Below are positions 1-7,143 of a stretch of DNA of 64,000 nucleotides, piece by piece (position 1 is the stretch's first letter; every line of letters begins with the position of its first letter). Below the pieces are notes generated by a model. It did no database searches and had not been told where the DNA came from. It was given only the letters and a program-made list of their open reading frames with translations. Position numbers and translations under genes: made by a program. This stretch comes from Sulfuricella sp035530375. Its GTDB lineage: Bacteria; Pseudomonadota; Gammaproteobacteria; Burkholderiales; Sulfuricellaceae. The DNA lies in assembly GCA_035530375.1 (NCBI GenBank), contig DATKUY010000011.1, positions 1 through 64,000 of the forward strand. The letters run 5' to 3'.

Positions 1-436
1 CGGCATTCAGCCCCAGCGGCGCGGCGGCGCTCAGTGCCGATTGGCGCAGGTTGTCGCCGAAAGCGCCGACCACTGCCCAGATGCGGTGGCGGTTCTGGAG
101 ATGGCGATTCACCAGCAGGCTGGTGCAGACGTCCGGCGCCCGGTCGATATGCGCGGTGAATGCGGGGTGCGAGGGAATTTCTCCGGAGAAATGATGGTCG
201 AAATATTCGACCCGCGCGCCCTTCTCCAGAGTAGCCAGCAGGGCTGAGCGGTTCTTGTCGAGCGAGATGTCGAGCACGGTGATTTCGTCGCCGGGTTTCG
301 CCACGACCCGGTCAAGTAAGGTAATATCCCTCTTCACCCCGGTCACCAGCCGGCTGTCCGCCGGATGTGCCATACGGAGCTGGTGCAGGGCACAGATGCC
401 GTCGGCATCGCCGTTGAATACGTCGTAATGAGCCAT
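1..436 (-). CDS. DHH-family phosphoesterase, N-terminal part (gene runs off the left edge)
   Basis: This frame is open from an ATG at 436 down to base 1 on the minus strand and gives 145 residues of an incomplete protein. It starts MAHYDVFNGDADGICALHQL, typical of DHH phosphoesterase-like proteins, and contains the diagnostic Asp-His-His motif in EYFDHHFSG near residue 84. The family uses two metal ions to hydrolyse phosphoester bonds, for example in nucleotides or oligonucleotides; the substrate cannot be read from this part. It is divergent from the VanZ-like gene that follows, with about 30 bases between the two starts. Confidence 0.8.
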   Translation of the reverse strand, partial: MAHYDVFNGDADGICALHQLRMAHPADSRLVTGVKRDITLLDRVVAKPGDEITVLDISLDKNRSALLATLEKGARVEYFDHHFSGEIPSHPAFTAHIDRAPDVCTSLLVNRHLQNRHRIWAVVGAFGDNLRQSALSAAAPLGLNA

Positions 437-468
437 GGGTGCTTTAAATTGCGATCAGGTTGGCTGAC

Positions 469-1704
469 ATGCTAGCACAAAAAAATAACACGCCCAGCGC
501 CAGCCCCATGCTGGCCGGGGTCTATGCCTTGCTGATCGTTTACGGCAGCTTGTACCCGTTCAGCGGCTGGCTGCCGGCCGAGGGCATGTTTGATTTCCTG
601 ACTGCCCCCTGGCCGCGCTACATCATCCGCTCCGACCTGATCATCAACTTTCTGGCGTACCTGCCGCTGGGCTTGCTGGCCGCACGCGCGTTGCGCTACC
701 GGCTGCGGCTGGGTGCCGCGGTGATTGCCGCCACTGTCCTTTGCCTGTTGTTGAGCCTTGCCATGGAGAGCCTGCAGGCCTTGCTGCCGGAACGGGTGTC
801 TTCGCTTCTTGACCTGCTGCTCAATGGGCTGGGCGGTCTGGGCGGCGCGTTGCTGGCGGGGCTGGCTGTCAATCTGCCGGGGCCGCTGCGCCGGTTGGCC
901 GCGCTGCGCCACGAATGGTTTCTGCCCGGGCGCGCCATGGATTTGGGTCTGGCCGCCATCGGCTTATGGGCGCTTTCCCAGTTGAGCCCGCTGCTGCTTT
1001 CCCTGGACACGGACACCCTGCGCAGAGGGCTGCTGCCGTTATGGACCCCGGGCTTCCCCCAGTCTTTCAACTGGCCGCAACTGGCCGCCAATGTTTGTAT
1101 CATCGCTGGCCTGGGATTGTTCGGCTCGACGCTTGCCCGCCCGGAAAAGAACAGTTCATGGTTATTCGCCGGCCTCTTTTTTGCCGTGCTGCTGGTAAAA
1201 ATCCTGGTGGTGGGACGCTATCTTATGCTGGAAACGGCAATTGGCGCGGCCATGGGCATCACCCTCACGGCCGCTCTGCATTTCGCCATCCGCCCGATCC
1301 GATCCGTCGTCAGCGGGCTGGCTCTGCTCGCCGGTTTCGCGTTCGCCGAACTCGAGCCGGCGACGGGCGTCATTTTCAGTCCGCCCCAGCCATTCAACTG
1401 GATTCCCTTTCACGGCCAGATGCACAACCTCGCCGGTTTCAGCGGAATCCTTTCGCTATTCTGGCCTTTTCTCGCCCTGGGATGTCTTGCCGCTTTCGCC
1501 ACCAAACCCGGAAGACGCCGTCTCATGGCTTTGCTGGGCGGCTTGCTGGTGCTGGCCTTGATGTTCGTGCTGGAATGGCAGCAGCAAACCATTCCGGGGC
1601 GGGACGCCGACATCACCGATATCCTGCTGGCGCTGGCGGGCTGGTCCCTTCCATGGTGGAGCCGGATTCATACTGCACGCGGAGAACCTGAATGGACAGC
1701 CTGA
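469..1704 (+). CDS. VanZ-like multi-pass membrane protein
   Basis: The protein has 411 residues and is strongly hydrophobic, with perhaps ten membrane segments. The first about 125 residues match the VanZ-like pattern (VYALLIVYGSLYPFSGW, then a charged loop and two helices), and a related hydrophobic block is repeated in the C-terminal half. VanZ-like proteins lie in the inner membrane; apart from teicoplanin resistance by VanZ itself their role is mostly unknown. I prefer the ATG at 469, with an AGG about nine bases upstream, over a TTG at 460. The 3' end overlaps the next gene by 13 bases, suggesting coupled translation. Confidence 0.75.
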   Translation: MLAQKNNTPSASPMLAGVYALLIVYGSLYPFSGWLPAEGMFDFLTAPWPRYIIRSDLIINFLAYLPLGLLAARALRYRLRLGAAVIAATVLCLLLSLAMESLQALLPERVSSLLDLLLNGLGGLGGALLAGLAVNLPGPLRRLAALRHEWFLPGRAMDLGLAAIGLWALSQLSPLLLSLDTDTLRRGLLPLWTPGFPQSFNWPQLAANVCIIAGLGLFGSTLARPEKNSSWLFAGLFFAVLLVKILVVGRYLMLETAIGAAMGITLTAALHFAIRPIRSVVSGLALLAGFAFAELEPATGVIFSPPQPFNWIPFHGQMHNLAGFSGILSLFWPFLALGCLAAFATKPGRRRLMALLGGLLVLALMFVLEWQQQTIPGRDADITDILLALAGWSLPWWSRIHTARGEPEWTA

Positions 1705-2048
1705 CCAAGCTTACCCATAAATTGCGCGAATTCGCCAAGGAACGCGACTGGGATCAGTTCCACGCGCCGAAAAACCTGGCGATGGCGCTGATCGTCGAAG
1801 CGGCGGAGCTGGTGGAGCATTTCCAGTGGCTCACCCCGGAGCAAAGCTATAAGCTCGATGCCGCGAAGCAGGAGGAAGTGCGCCAGGAAATCGGCGATGT
1901 GCTGATTTACCTGACGCGGATGGCAGACCGGCTGGGGATCGACCCGGTTGACGCAGCATATGACAAGATGGCAATCAATGCTGCAAAATACCCGGCCAAC
2001 ATTGCTTTTGGCAGCGCGGCAAAATCGACCAAACTCACGAAACCATGA
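1692..2048 (+). CDS. MazG-like nucleotide pyrophosphohydrolase
   Basis: This 118-residue protein is a short all-alpha NTP pyrophosphatase of the MazG / dCTP-pyrophosphatase type. The family hydrolyses (d)NTPs to monophosphate and pyrophosphate and acts in nucleotide-pool cleaning. Visible signatures are the acidic helices EAAELVEHFQW (about residues 36-46) and EEVRQEIGDVLIYL (about 60-73), which supply the Mg-binding Glu/Asp residues. Length and motif spacing fit the complete family. The gene overlaps the VanZ-like gene upstream, and its stop overlaps an ATG of the downstream reading frame. Confidence 0.85.
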   Translation: MDSLTKLTHKLREFAKERDWDQFHAPKNLAMALIVEAAELVEHFQWLTPEQSYKLDAAKQEEVRQEIGDVLIYLTRMADRLGIDPVDAAYDKMAINAAKYPANIAFGSAAKSTKLTKP

Positions 2049-2059
2049 AGGATGACAGC

Positions 2060-2368
2060 ATGAGCTATTATCAGAGACACGTTTTCTTCTGCACCAACGT
2101 ACGCGAGGACGGCGGCCCTTGCTGCACCCAGCACGGCGCCCAGGAAATGCGCGACTACGCCAAGAATCAAATCAAGAAATTCGATCTCAATGGCGAAGGC
2201 AAAATCCGCATCAACAGCGCGGGCTGCCTCGACCGTTGCGGCGAAGGCCCGGTGCTGGTGGTCTACCCCGAGGCGGTCTGGTACACCTATGTGGACAAGG
2301 AAGACATCGACGAAATCATCGACCAGCACCTGGTCAAAGGCAAGGTGGTCGAAAGGCTGAAGATTTGA
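2060..2368 (+). CDS. Thioredoxin-like [2Fe-2S] ferredoxin
   Basis: The protein has 102 residues and four well-placed cysteines: one in VFFCTNV, a pair in GGPCCTQHG, and CLDRCGEGP. This is the arrangement of Shethna-type or NuoE-like [2Fe-2S] ferredoxins with a thioredoxin fold, and YPEAVWY after the last cysteine is characteristic. It is a small cytoplasmic electron carrier; its partner is unknown. I chose the ATG at 2060 because AAGGA lies seven bases upstream; another ATG at 2045 overlaps the preceding stop codon but lacks a Shine-Dalgarno sequence. The downstream hydrolase starts at a TTG overlapping this stop. Confidence 0.85.
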   Translation: MSYYQRHVFFCTNVREDGGPCCTQHGAQEMRDYAKNQIKKFDLNGEGKIRINSAGCLDRCGEGPVLVVYPEAVWYTYVDKEDIDEIIDQHLVKGKVVERLKI

Positions 2369-2970
2369 GCGCAGTTCGAAAATTTTTCATCGACGGCCCG
2401 GCGGGCCGGCTCGAAACCACGGTCAGCGATTCCGATGGGCCTTGCCGCGGCATCGCCCTGATCGCGCACCCGCATTCGCTTCACGGCGGCACGATGGACA
2501 ACAAGGTGGCGGTCACCCTGGCCAAGACCTTTTCCCGCCTGGGGCTGACGGCGCTGCGCCTGAATTTCCGTGGCGTCGGGCAGAGTGCCGGCGAGTTCGA
2601 CCGCGGCATCGGCGAAACCGACGACATGCTGGCGCTGGCCGCCCATGCGCGGCGCGAACTGGGCGAACTGCCGATCACCCTGGCGGGATTTTCCTTTGGC
2701 GCCTACGTCCAGACCCGGGTGCAGGCGCAGCTTGAGGCCCGGCAACTGATTCTGGTGGCGCCGGCGGTGAAGCTCTTCGAGGTGGGCGCCGTGCCGGCCG
2801 ACACCGTGGTGATCCACGGCGAGCAGGACGAGGTGGTGCCGCTTGCCGACGTGTTCGACTGGGCTCGGCCGCAGAACCTGCCGCTGACGGTAGTGCCGGG
2901 CTGCGGACATTTTTTCCACGGCCAGCTTCCCCTTCTAAGCCATATCGTGGCCAACTCATGCCGCTGCTGA
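2365..2970 (+). CDS. Alpha/beta hydrolase (COG2945-like)
   Basis: The 201-residue protein is a small alpha/beta-hydrolase. The nucleophile elbow GFSFGA supplies the catalytic Ser, GEQDEVVP the acidic residue and GCGHFFHG the His. An oxyanion region IAHPHSLHGG follows the first strand. I start it at the TTG at 2365, which overlaps the ferredoxin stop codon, because the N-terminus SAVRKFFIDGPAG is family-like and the upstream extension is only a shadow of the ferredoxin gene. The substrate is unknown. It overlaps the downstream ABC ATPase gene by 13 bases, so these genes probably form one operon. Confidence 0.8.
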   Translation: MSAVRKFFIDGPAGRLETTVSDSDGPCRGIALIAHPHSLHGGTMDNKVAVTLAKTFSRLGLTALRLNFRGVGQSAGEFDRGIGETDDMLALAAHARRELGELPITLAGFSFGAYVQTRVQAQLEARQLILVAPAVKLFEVGAVPADTVVIHGEQDEVVPLADVFDWARPQNLPLTVVPGCGHFFHGQLPLLSHIVANSCRC

Positions 2971-3869
2971 ATATCCGCAACCTGCGCAAATCCTACGGCG
3001 ACCTTGAAGTCGTTGCCGGGCTCGATATTGCCGTCGCTCGGGGCGAGTGTTTCGGCCTGCTCGGGCCGAACGGCGCGGGCAAGACCACCACTTTGCGGCT
3101 GGCGCTGGGGCTGACCGCGCCGGACGGCGGCGAGATTGCCATGCTCGGCTTGCCGGTTCCGGCCAAGGCCCGCGAGGCGCGGATGCGGATCGGCGTGGTG
3201 CCGCAAATGGACAATCTCGATCCGGATTTCACGGCGCGCGAAAACCTGCTGATTTACGGCCGCTATTTCGGCCTGAAGGATGCCGACATAGCGGCGCGCA
3301 TTCCCGGCCTGCTCGAATTCGCCGGCTTGAGCCACCGCGCCGATGCCCGTATCGAGGCGCTCTCCGGCGGCATGAAGCGGCGGCTGACGCTGGCGCGGGC
3401 GCTGGTCAACGACCCCGATCTGATCTTTCTCGACGAGCCCACCACCGGCCTCGACCCGCAGGCGCGGCACATGATGTGGCAGTGGTTGCGGCGGCTGCTC
3501 ACCCAGGGCAAAACCATCGTGCTCACCACCCATTTCATGGAAGAAGCGGAGCGCCTGTGTGACCGGGTCGCCATCATGGATCATGGCAAAATTATCGCTG
3601 CCGGCAGCCCGCACGAGCTGATCCGGGATCATATCGAACCGCAGGTGGTGGAAGTTTACGGCGAAGGCATGGCCGGCTGGACGGCGGCGCACAGCCGCAG
3701 CTTTTGCGAGCGCGTCGAAAAGGTCGGCGAAACCGTGTTCTGCTACACTCGTGACTGCAAGGATCTGCTGCCGCATCTGCACAGCCGGAGCGACTTGCGC
3801 TACCTGAGCCGCCCCGCCAGCCTTGAAGACGTGTTCCTCAAACTCACCGGGCGCGATCTGCGCGATTGA
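2958..3869 (+). CDS. nodI: NodI-like ABC transporter ATP-binding protein
   Basis: This 303-residue ABC ATPase has Walker A GPNGAGKT (about residue 34), signature LSGGM (about 137), Walker B LIFLDEPT (about 157) and the H-loop TTHF. The whole length, including the about 80-residue tail ending in ASLEDVFLKLTGRDL, resembles NodI of the ABC-2 (drug, lipid or lipo-oligosaccharide exporter) family. NodI/NodJ homologues are common in betaproteobacteria without nodulation genes, where the substrate is unknown. The cognate permease follows after a gap of about 146 bases filled by a palindromic repeat. Confidence 0.85.
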   Translation: MPLLNIRNLRKSYGDLEVVAGLDIAVARGECFGLLGPNGAGKTTTLRLALGLTAPDGGEIAMLGLPVPAKAREARMRIGVVPQMDNLDPDFTARENLLIYGRYFGLKDADIAARIPGLLEFAGLSHRADARIEALSGGMKRRLTLARALVNDPDLIFLDEPTTGLDPQARHMMWQWLRRLLTQGKTIVLTTHFMEEAERLCDRVAIMDHGKIIAAGSPHELIRDHIEPQVVEVYGEGMAGWTAAHSRSFCERVEKVGETVFCYTRDCKDLLPHLHSRSDLRYLSRPASLEDVFLKLTGRDLRD

Positions 3870-3880
3870 TGCAAAATCTT

Positions 3881-4010
3881 TCACCACGAATGACACGAAT
3901 TTTCACAAATGAACATGAATGAAAACCTGGACGGCAATCACTTTGTGTGGCCAGAACTCCGTGGCCCTATGGGTTTTATTCGTGCCAATTCGTGTTCATT
4001 CGTTAAAAAA
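3881..4010. repeat. Intergenic long inverted repeat, family A copy 1
   Basis: Two arms rich in the units CACGAAT and ATTCGTG (left about 3881-3920, right about 3979-4010) face each other around a centre with a smaller inner palindrome of GGCCA and TGGCC. A second copy with the same arms and inner stem lies at 24164-24290. It separates nodI from nodJ. No open reading frame in it looks real. Confidence 0.8.
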
Positions 4011-4015
4011 CCTTT

Positions 4016-4804
4016 ATGCCGAAAACTACCGACTTCCGCCTGCCCACTCTGAGCTTGCGCTTCGTGCCGGTGTGGCGGCGCAACTTCCTGGTATGGCGCA
4101 AGCTCGCCATTCCCTCTATCCTCGGCAACCTGGCCGACCCGGCGTTTTACATGCTGGGTCTGGGCTACGGGCTGGGCGGCCTGTTGCCGGAGGTGGGCGG
4201 CGTGCCTTACCTGACTTTCCTCGCCGCCGGCACGGTGTGCTACAGCACGATGAACAGCGCCACCTTCGAAGTGCTGTATTCGGGCTTTTCGCGCATGCAC
4301 GTGCAGAAAACCTGGGAGGCGATCCTCAATGCGCCGCTGACTCTCGACGATGTCATGCTCGGCGAACTGGTGTGGGCCACCAGCAAGAGCCTGCTGTCGG
4401 GGCTGGCGATCCTCGCTATCGTCTGGGCGTTGGGTCTGGCCGGGCTGGGGCAGACCCTCTGGCTGATTCCGCTGATCGTCCTGATCGGTTTCTGCTTCGC
4501 CGGCATGGGGCTGGTGATGAACGCGCTTTCGCCCAACTACGATTTTTTCATGTATTACTTCACCCTGGTGATCACGCCGATGGTGCTGCTGTGCGGCGTG
4601 TTTTATCCGGTCGACCAGTTGCCGATGTGGTTGCAGGCGGTTTCTGCCTGGCTGCCGTTGACCCACGCCATCGCGCTGGCGCGCCCGCTGGTGCAGGGTG
4701 GCGTGCCGCAACAGATACTCGCTCACATTCTGGCGCTTATCGTCTACGGCGGGGTCGGCTACTACGTCGCGCTGGTACTGACGCGGCGGCGGCTGCTGAA
4801 ATAG
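4016..4804 (+). CDS. nodJ: NodJ-like ABC-2 transporter permease
   Basis: The 262-residue membrane protein has about six transmembrane helices and belongs to the ABC-2 permease family. Segments VLLCGVFYPVDQLP and WLPLTHAIALARPL near residues 195-225 are typical of the NodJ subfamily. It pairs with the NodI-like ATPase upstream to make an inner-membrane exporter whose substrate is not evident. The ATG at 4016 follows directly on the end of a palindromic repeat, and no good Shine-Dalgarno site is seen, so expression may depend on readthrough from nodI. Confidence 0.85.
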   Translation: MPKTTDFRLPTLSLRFVPVWRRNFLVWRKLAIPSILGNLADPAFYMLGLGYGLGGLLPEVGGVPYLTFLAAGTVCYSTMNSATFEVLYSGFSRMHVQKTWEAILNAPLTLDDVMLGELVWATSKSLLSGLAILAIVWALGLAGLGQTLWLIPLIVLIGFCFAGMGLVMNALSPNYDFFMYYFTLVITPMVLLCGVFYPVDQLPMWLQAVSAWLPLTHAIALARPLVQGGVPQQILAHILALIVYGGVGYYVALVLTRRRLLK

Positions 4805-4861
4805 TCGCGTCCCGATCAAGCGGCCGCGATAAACAAAATTTTCGAGATAAATAAAACCACC

Positions 4862-6055
4862 ATGACAACCCCCCAGCACTTTTTCGCCCCCTGCCCACGA
4901 GGTTTGGAAGCCGTTCTCGCCGACGAGATGAAAGCGCTCGGCGCTGCCGGAATCAAACCTGCCGATGGCGGCGTAGGTTTTTCCGGCGATTTCGCCTTGT
5001 GCTATCGCGCCAACCTGCACAGCCGCATCGCCAGCCGCATTCTGTGGCGTCTGGCAGAGCGGCCTTACCGCAGCGAGGCGGATATTTACCATGCCGCCTA
5101 CGCCCTGCCCTGGCAGGAGTGGTTCGATATCAAGCAGACTTTTCGCGTCAAGGTCAGCGCGATCCGTTGCCCGCTGCGCAGCCTGGACTTCGTCACCCTG
5201 CGCATCAAGGACGCGGTCTGCGACAAATTCCGCGTCCATTACGGCGAGCGTCCCAGCATCGACACCGCTGCGCCCGACATGCGCGTTTATGCTTTCCTCA
5301 CCGCCGACATGGCGACGCTCTATCTCGACACTTCGGGCGAGGCGCTGTTCAAGCGCGGTTACCGCAAAGAGCAGGGCGAGGCGCCGCTGCGCGAAAACCT
5401 GGCGGCGGGCATCCTCAAGCTGGCGGGCTGGGAGCCGGGCAAGCCGCTGTTCGATCCGATGTGCGGCAGCGGCACCTTTCTGATCGAAGCCGCCCAGATG
5501 TCGCTCAACATCGCGCCCGGCGCGGAGCGCTGGTTCGCCTTCGAGCAGATGAAAAATTTCGATGCCGCTGTCTGGGACAAGATTTACAAGGAGGCGGAGG
5601 CGGCGGAACTGCCGAAAGCGCCATTGCCGATCTATGGCAGCGACGTTTCCAGCACCGCGCTGATCGCGGCGCGCGCCAACCTGGAAGCCGCCGGGCTGGC
5701 GGAAGCGGTGAGCCTGAAGCAGATCAACATGCTCGACATCTCGGCGCCCGCGCCCGAAGGCATCCTCGTCACTAATCCGCCCTACGCCGTCCGCATCGGC
5801 GAACAGGAAGAAATGGCGCGGCTTTATCCCAAACTCGGCGACCTGCTCAAGCAGAAATTCGGCGGCTGGCGCGCTTGCTTCCTCAGCGCCGATATGCGCT
5901 TGGCCAAGCTGATCCGCCTTTCGGCCTCGCGCCGCATCCCGCTCTACAATGGCGCGCTGGATTGCCGGCTGTTCGTCTACGACATGGTGGCCGGATCGAA
6001 TCGCAAAAAAGAAGCCGGGCCGGATGGAGCAGGGCCGGATTCCGTGACACAATAG
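4862..6055 (+). CDS. rlmL: 23S rRNA guanine-N2 methyltransferase, RlmL-type (THUMP domain)
   Basis: This 397-residue protein matches the N-terminal methyltransferase half of RlmL. A ferredoxin-like/THUMP region (about residues 1-160) is followed by a Rossmann methyltransferase with the SAM motif DPMCGSGTF (about 199) and the catalytic NPPY (about 305). RlmL makes N2-methylguanosine at G2445 of 23S rRNA. E. coli RlmL is fused to RlmK (m7G2069); that second domain is absent here, as in many betaproteobacteria. The target is inferred from family membership. The C-terminal 15-20 residues look disordered. Confidence 0.85.
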   Translation: MTTPQHFFAPCPRGLEAVLADEMKALGAAGIKPADGGVGFSGDFALCYRANLHSRIASRILWRLAERPYRSEADIYHAAYALPWQEWFDIKQTFRVKVSAIRCPLRSLDFVTLRIKDAVCDKFRVHYGERPSIDTAAPDMRVYAFLTADMATLYLDTSGEALFKRGYRKEQGEAPLRENLAAGILKLAGWEPGKPLFDPMCGSGTFLIEAAQMSLNIAPGAERWFAFEQMKNFDAAVWDKIYKEAEAAELPKAPLPIYGSDVSSTALIAARANLEAAGLAEAVSLKQINMLDISAPAPEGILVTNPPYAVRIGEQEEMARLYPKLGDLLKQKFGGWRACFLSADMRLAKLIRLSASRRIPLYNGALDCRLFVYDMVAGSNRKKEAGPDGAGPDSVTQ

Positions 6056-6081
6056 GCACATCCATTTCAGAGAGGCATACC

Positions 6082-6333
6082 ATGTTGACCCCACCCCCCA
6101 AACTGACCCCCGAACTTGTCGCTGAATTGAACTTCCTTGCCCACTACGACCTCGATACCATGCAGGAAGGCATCAAGGTGCACAAGGACGCCGACCCCTC
6201 GGTGATTACCGCAGTGCAGCGGCTGCACGACAAAAAGCTGGTGACCCTGGCCGACGGCGGTTACCTCACCGCGCTCGGCCGCGAAGTGGCGGAAGCGCTG
6301 CAATCGACGCTGACCATCCTCGCCGCGAAATAA
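6082..6333 (+). CDS. Conserved small protein, TIGR02647 type
   Basis: This 83-residue soluble protein carries the pattern of TIGR02647: AELNFLAHYDLDTMQEGIKVH, then AVQRLHDKKLVTLADGGYLT and a short C-terminal helix. The fold looks like a winged-helix-like small domain, and the family has no established function. The ATG at 6082 has AGAGG upstream (6071-6075). It lies between the rRNA methyltransferase and a Dabb protein, with short gaps, so co-transcription is plausible. Confidence 0.8.
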   Translation: MLTPPPKLTPELVAELNFLAHYDLDTMQEGIKVHKDADPSVITAVQRLHDKKLVTLADGGYLTALGREVAEALQSTLTILAAK

Positions 6334-6348
6334 GGCCTGACGCCGCCG

Positions 6349-6645
6349 ATGATCAAACATCTCGTCATGTGGCGGCTCGACGAAACGGCCGGCGACAAGG
6401 CCGGCAACGCGCTCAAGCTGAAACAGTTGCTCGAAGGCCTCAACGGCAGGATCCCCGGCCTGTTGAAGCTGGAAGTGGGCATCGACTTCAGCGGCGAGGG
6501 AGAGTCGGCCGACGTGGTGCTATACTCCGAATTCGAAAGCCGGCAGGCGCTGGCGGCCTACCAGATTCACCCCGCCCACGCCGAGGTTGTCCCCTTCGTC
6601 AAGTCGGTTCGCGCCGAACGCCGGGTCGTCGACTATGAAGCCTGA
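6349..6645 (+). CDS. Dabb (stress-responsive alpha/beta barrel) family protein
   Basis: The 98-residue protein begins IKHLVMWRL and carries the EFES..ALAAYQIHPAHAEVV block, both hallmarks of the Dabb / stress-responsive A/B-barrel family. These small dimeric ferredoxin-like barrels are often of unknown function; some are enzymes on small organic molecules. The start is 15 bases after the previous stop. Nothing in the context points to a substrate. Confidence 0.85.
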   Translation: MIKHLVMWRLDETAGDKAGNALKLKQLLEGLNGRIPGLLKLEVGIDFSGEGESADVVLYSEFESRQALAAYQIHPAHAEVVPFVKSVRAERRVVDYEA

Positions 6646-6674
6646 ATGATGGATAACCCAACCAAGGAACGTCA

Positions 6675-6914
6675 ATGATCCCCCGCAATCCCGGCAGAAA
6701 AATCGCCTTCGGCTTCGCCGTCGCCTCATTCATCTGCACGGTCGCGAGCCTGGCGATCTTCGCCTATCTCCTGGTTACGCATGGTATCAGCGATGTCCTC
6801 ACCGCCAGCCTGCTCGCTACCACCCTGTTCTTCCTGAGTAGCGGCATCGTGCTTTATTTGATGGGCAAGCCGCCGAAATATGCGCTGCTGCCCTGGGATA
6901 GCGAGGAAAAGTAG
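6675..6914 (+). CDS. Small two-helix membrane protein, unknown function
   Basis: This 79-residue protein has two clear transmembrane helices (about residues 10-34 and 42-64) and a short charged C-terminus. I do not recognise a family. An AAGGA about eight bases before the ATG at 6675 supports the start. It follows the Dabb gene by 29 bases and closes the small plus-strand cluster. Confidence 0.55.
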   Translation: MIPRNPGRKIAFGFAVASFICTVASLAIFAYLLVTHGISDVLTASLLATTLFFLSSGIVLYLMGKPPKYALLPWDSEEK

Positions 6915-7053
6915 ATCGGGGCGCGGCAGCCCCTGATCCTCATTGCCCGCATCTCCCAAATATCCCTTCACCGTCCCGCAGGTCTCGACGATGCCTAGTC
7001 GGTCGAGTCATCTCGCTTAAAAATAACGTTCCCACCGCAAAAACAAGCAAAAC

Positions 7054-7067
7054 TTGACCAATATCAA
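7054..7067 (+). promoter_or_regulatory. FNR/DNR-like site upstream of the CZB-NIT chemoreceptor gene
   Basis: TTGACCAATATCAA matches the FNR-family consensus TTGAT-N4-ATCAA at nine of ten positions. It is centred 83 bases before the start codon. A weak -10 candidate (TAGAGT, 7089-7094) lies about 29 bases from the centre, which fits a class II activator arrangement. Function is inferred. Confidence 0.45.
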
Positions 7068-7143
7068 ATACTTTTGTTGAAAATCCCTTAGAGTGCGCCC
7101 CAAAGATATTATTTACTTACACCAAACAGGCATGAGGGATTAA

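Noticed and set aside
2045..2059. ATG at 2045 as start of the ferredoxin gene
   Set aside because: It overlaps the preceding stop but has no Shine-Dalgarno site, while the ATG at 2060 has AAGGA at a good distance. The alternative remains possible.
3881..4010. CRISPR-like array because of repeated CACGAAT units
   Set aside because: The units are short, unevenly spaced and arranged as an inverted repeat, with no spacers and no cas genes in the window.
3938..6094. A 718-codon open frame on the minus strand
   Set aside because: It is antisense to nodJ and rlmL, both with clear motifs. Its composition (Arg, Gln, His, Gly) is typical of antisense frames in GC-rich genes.
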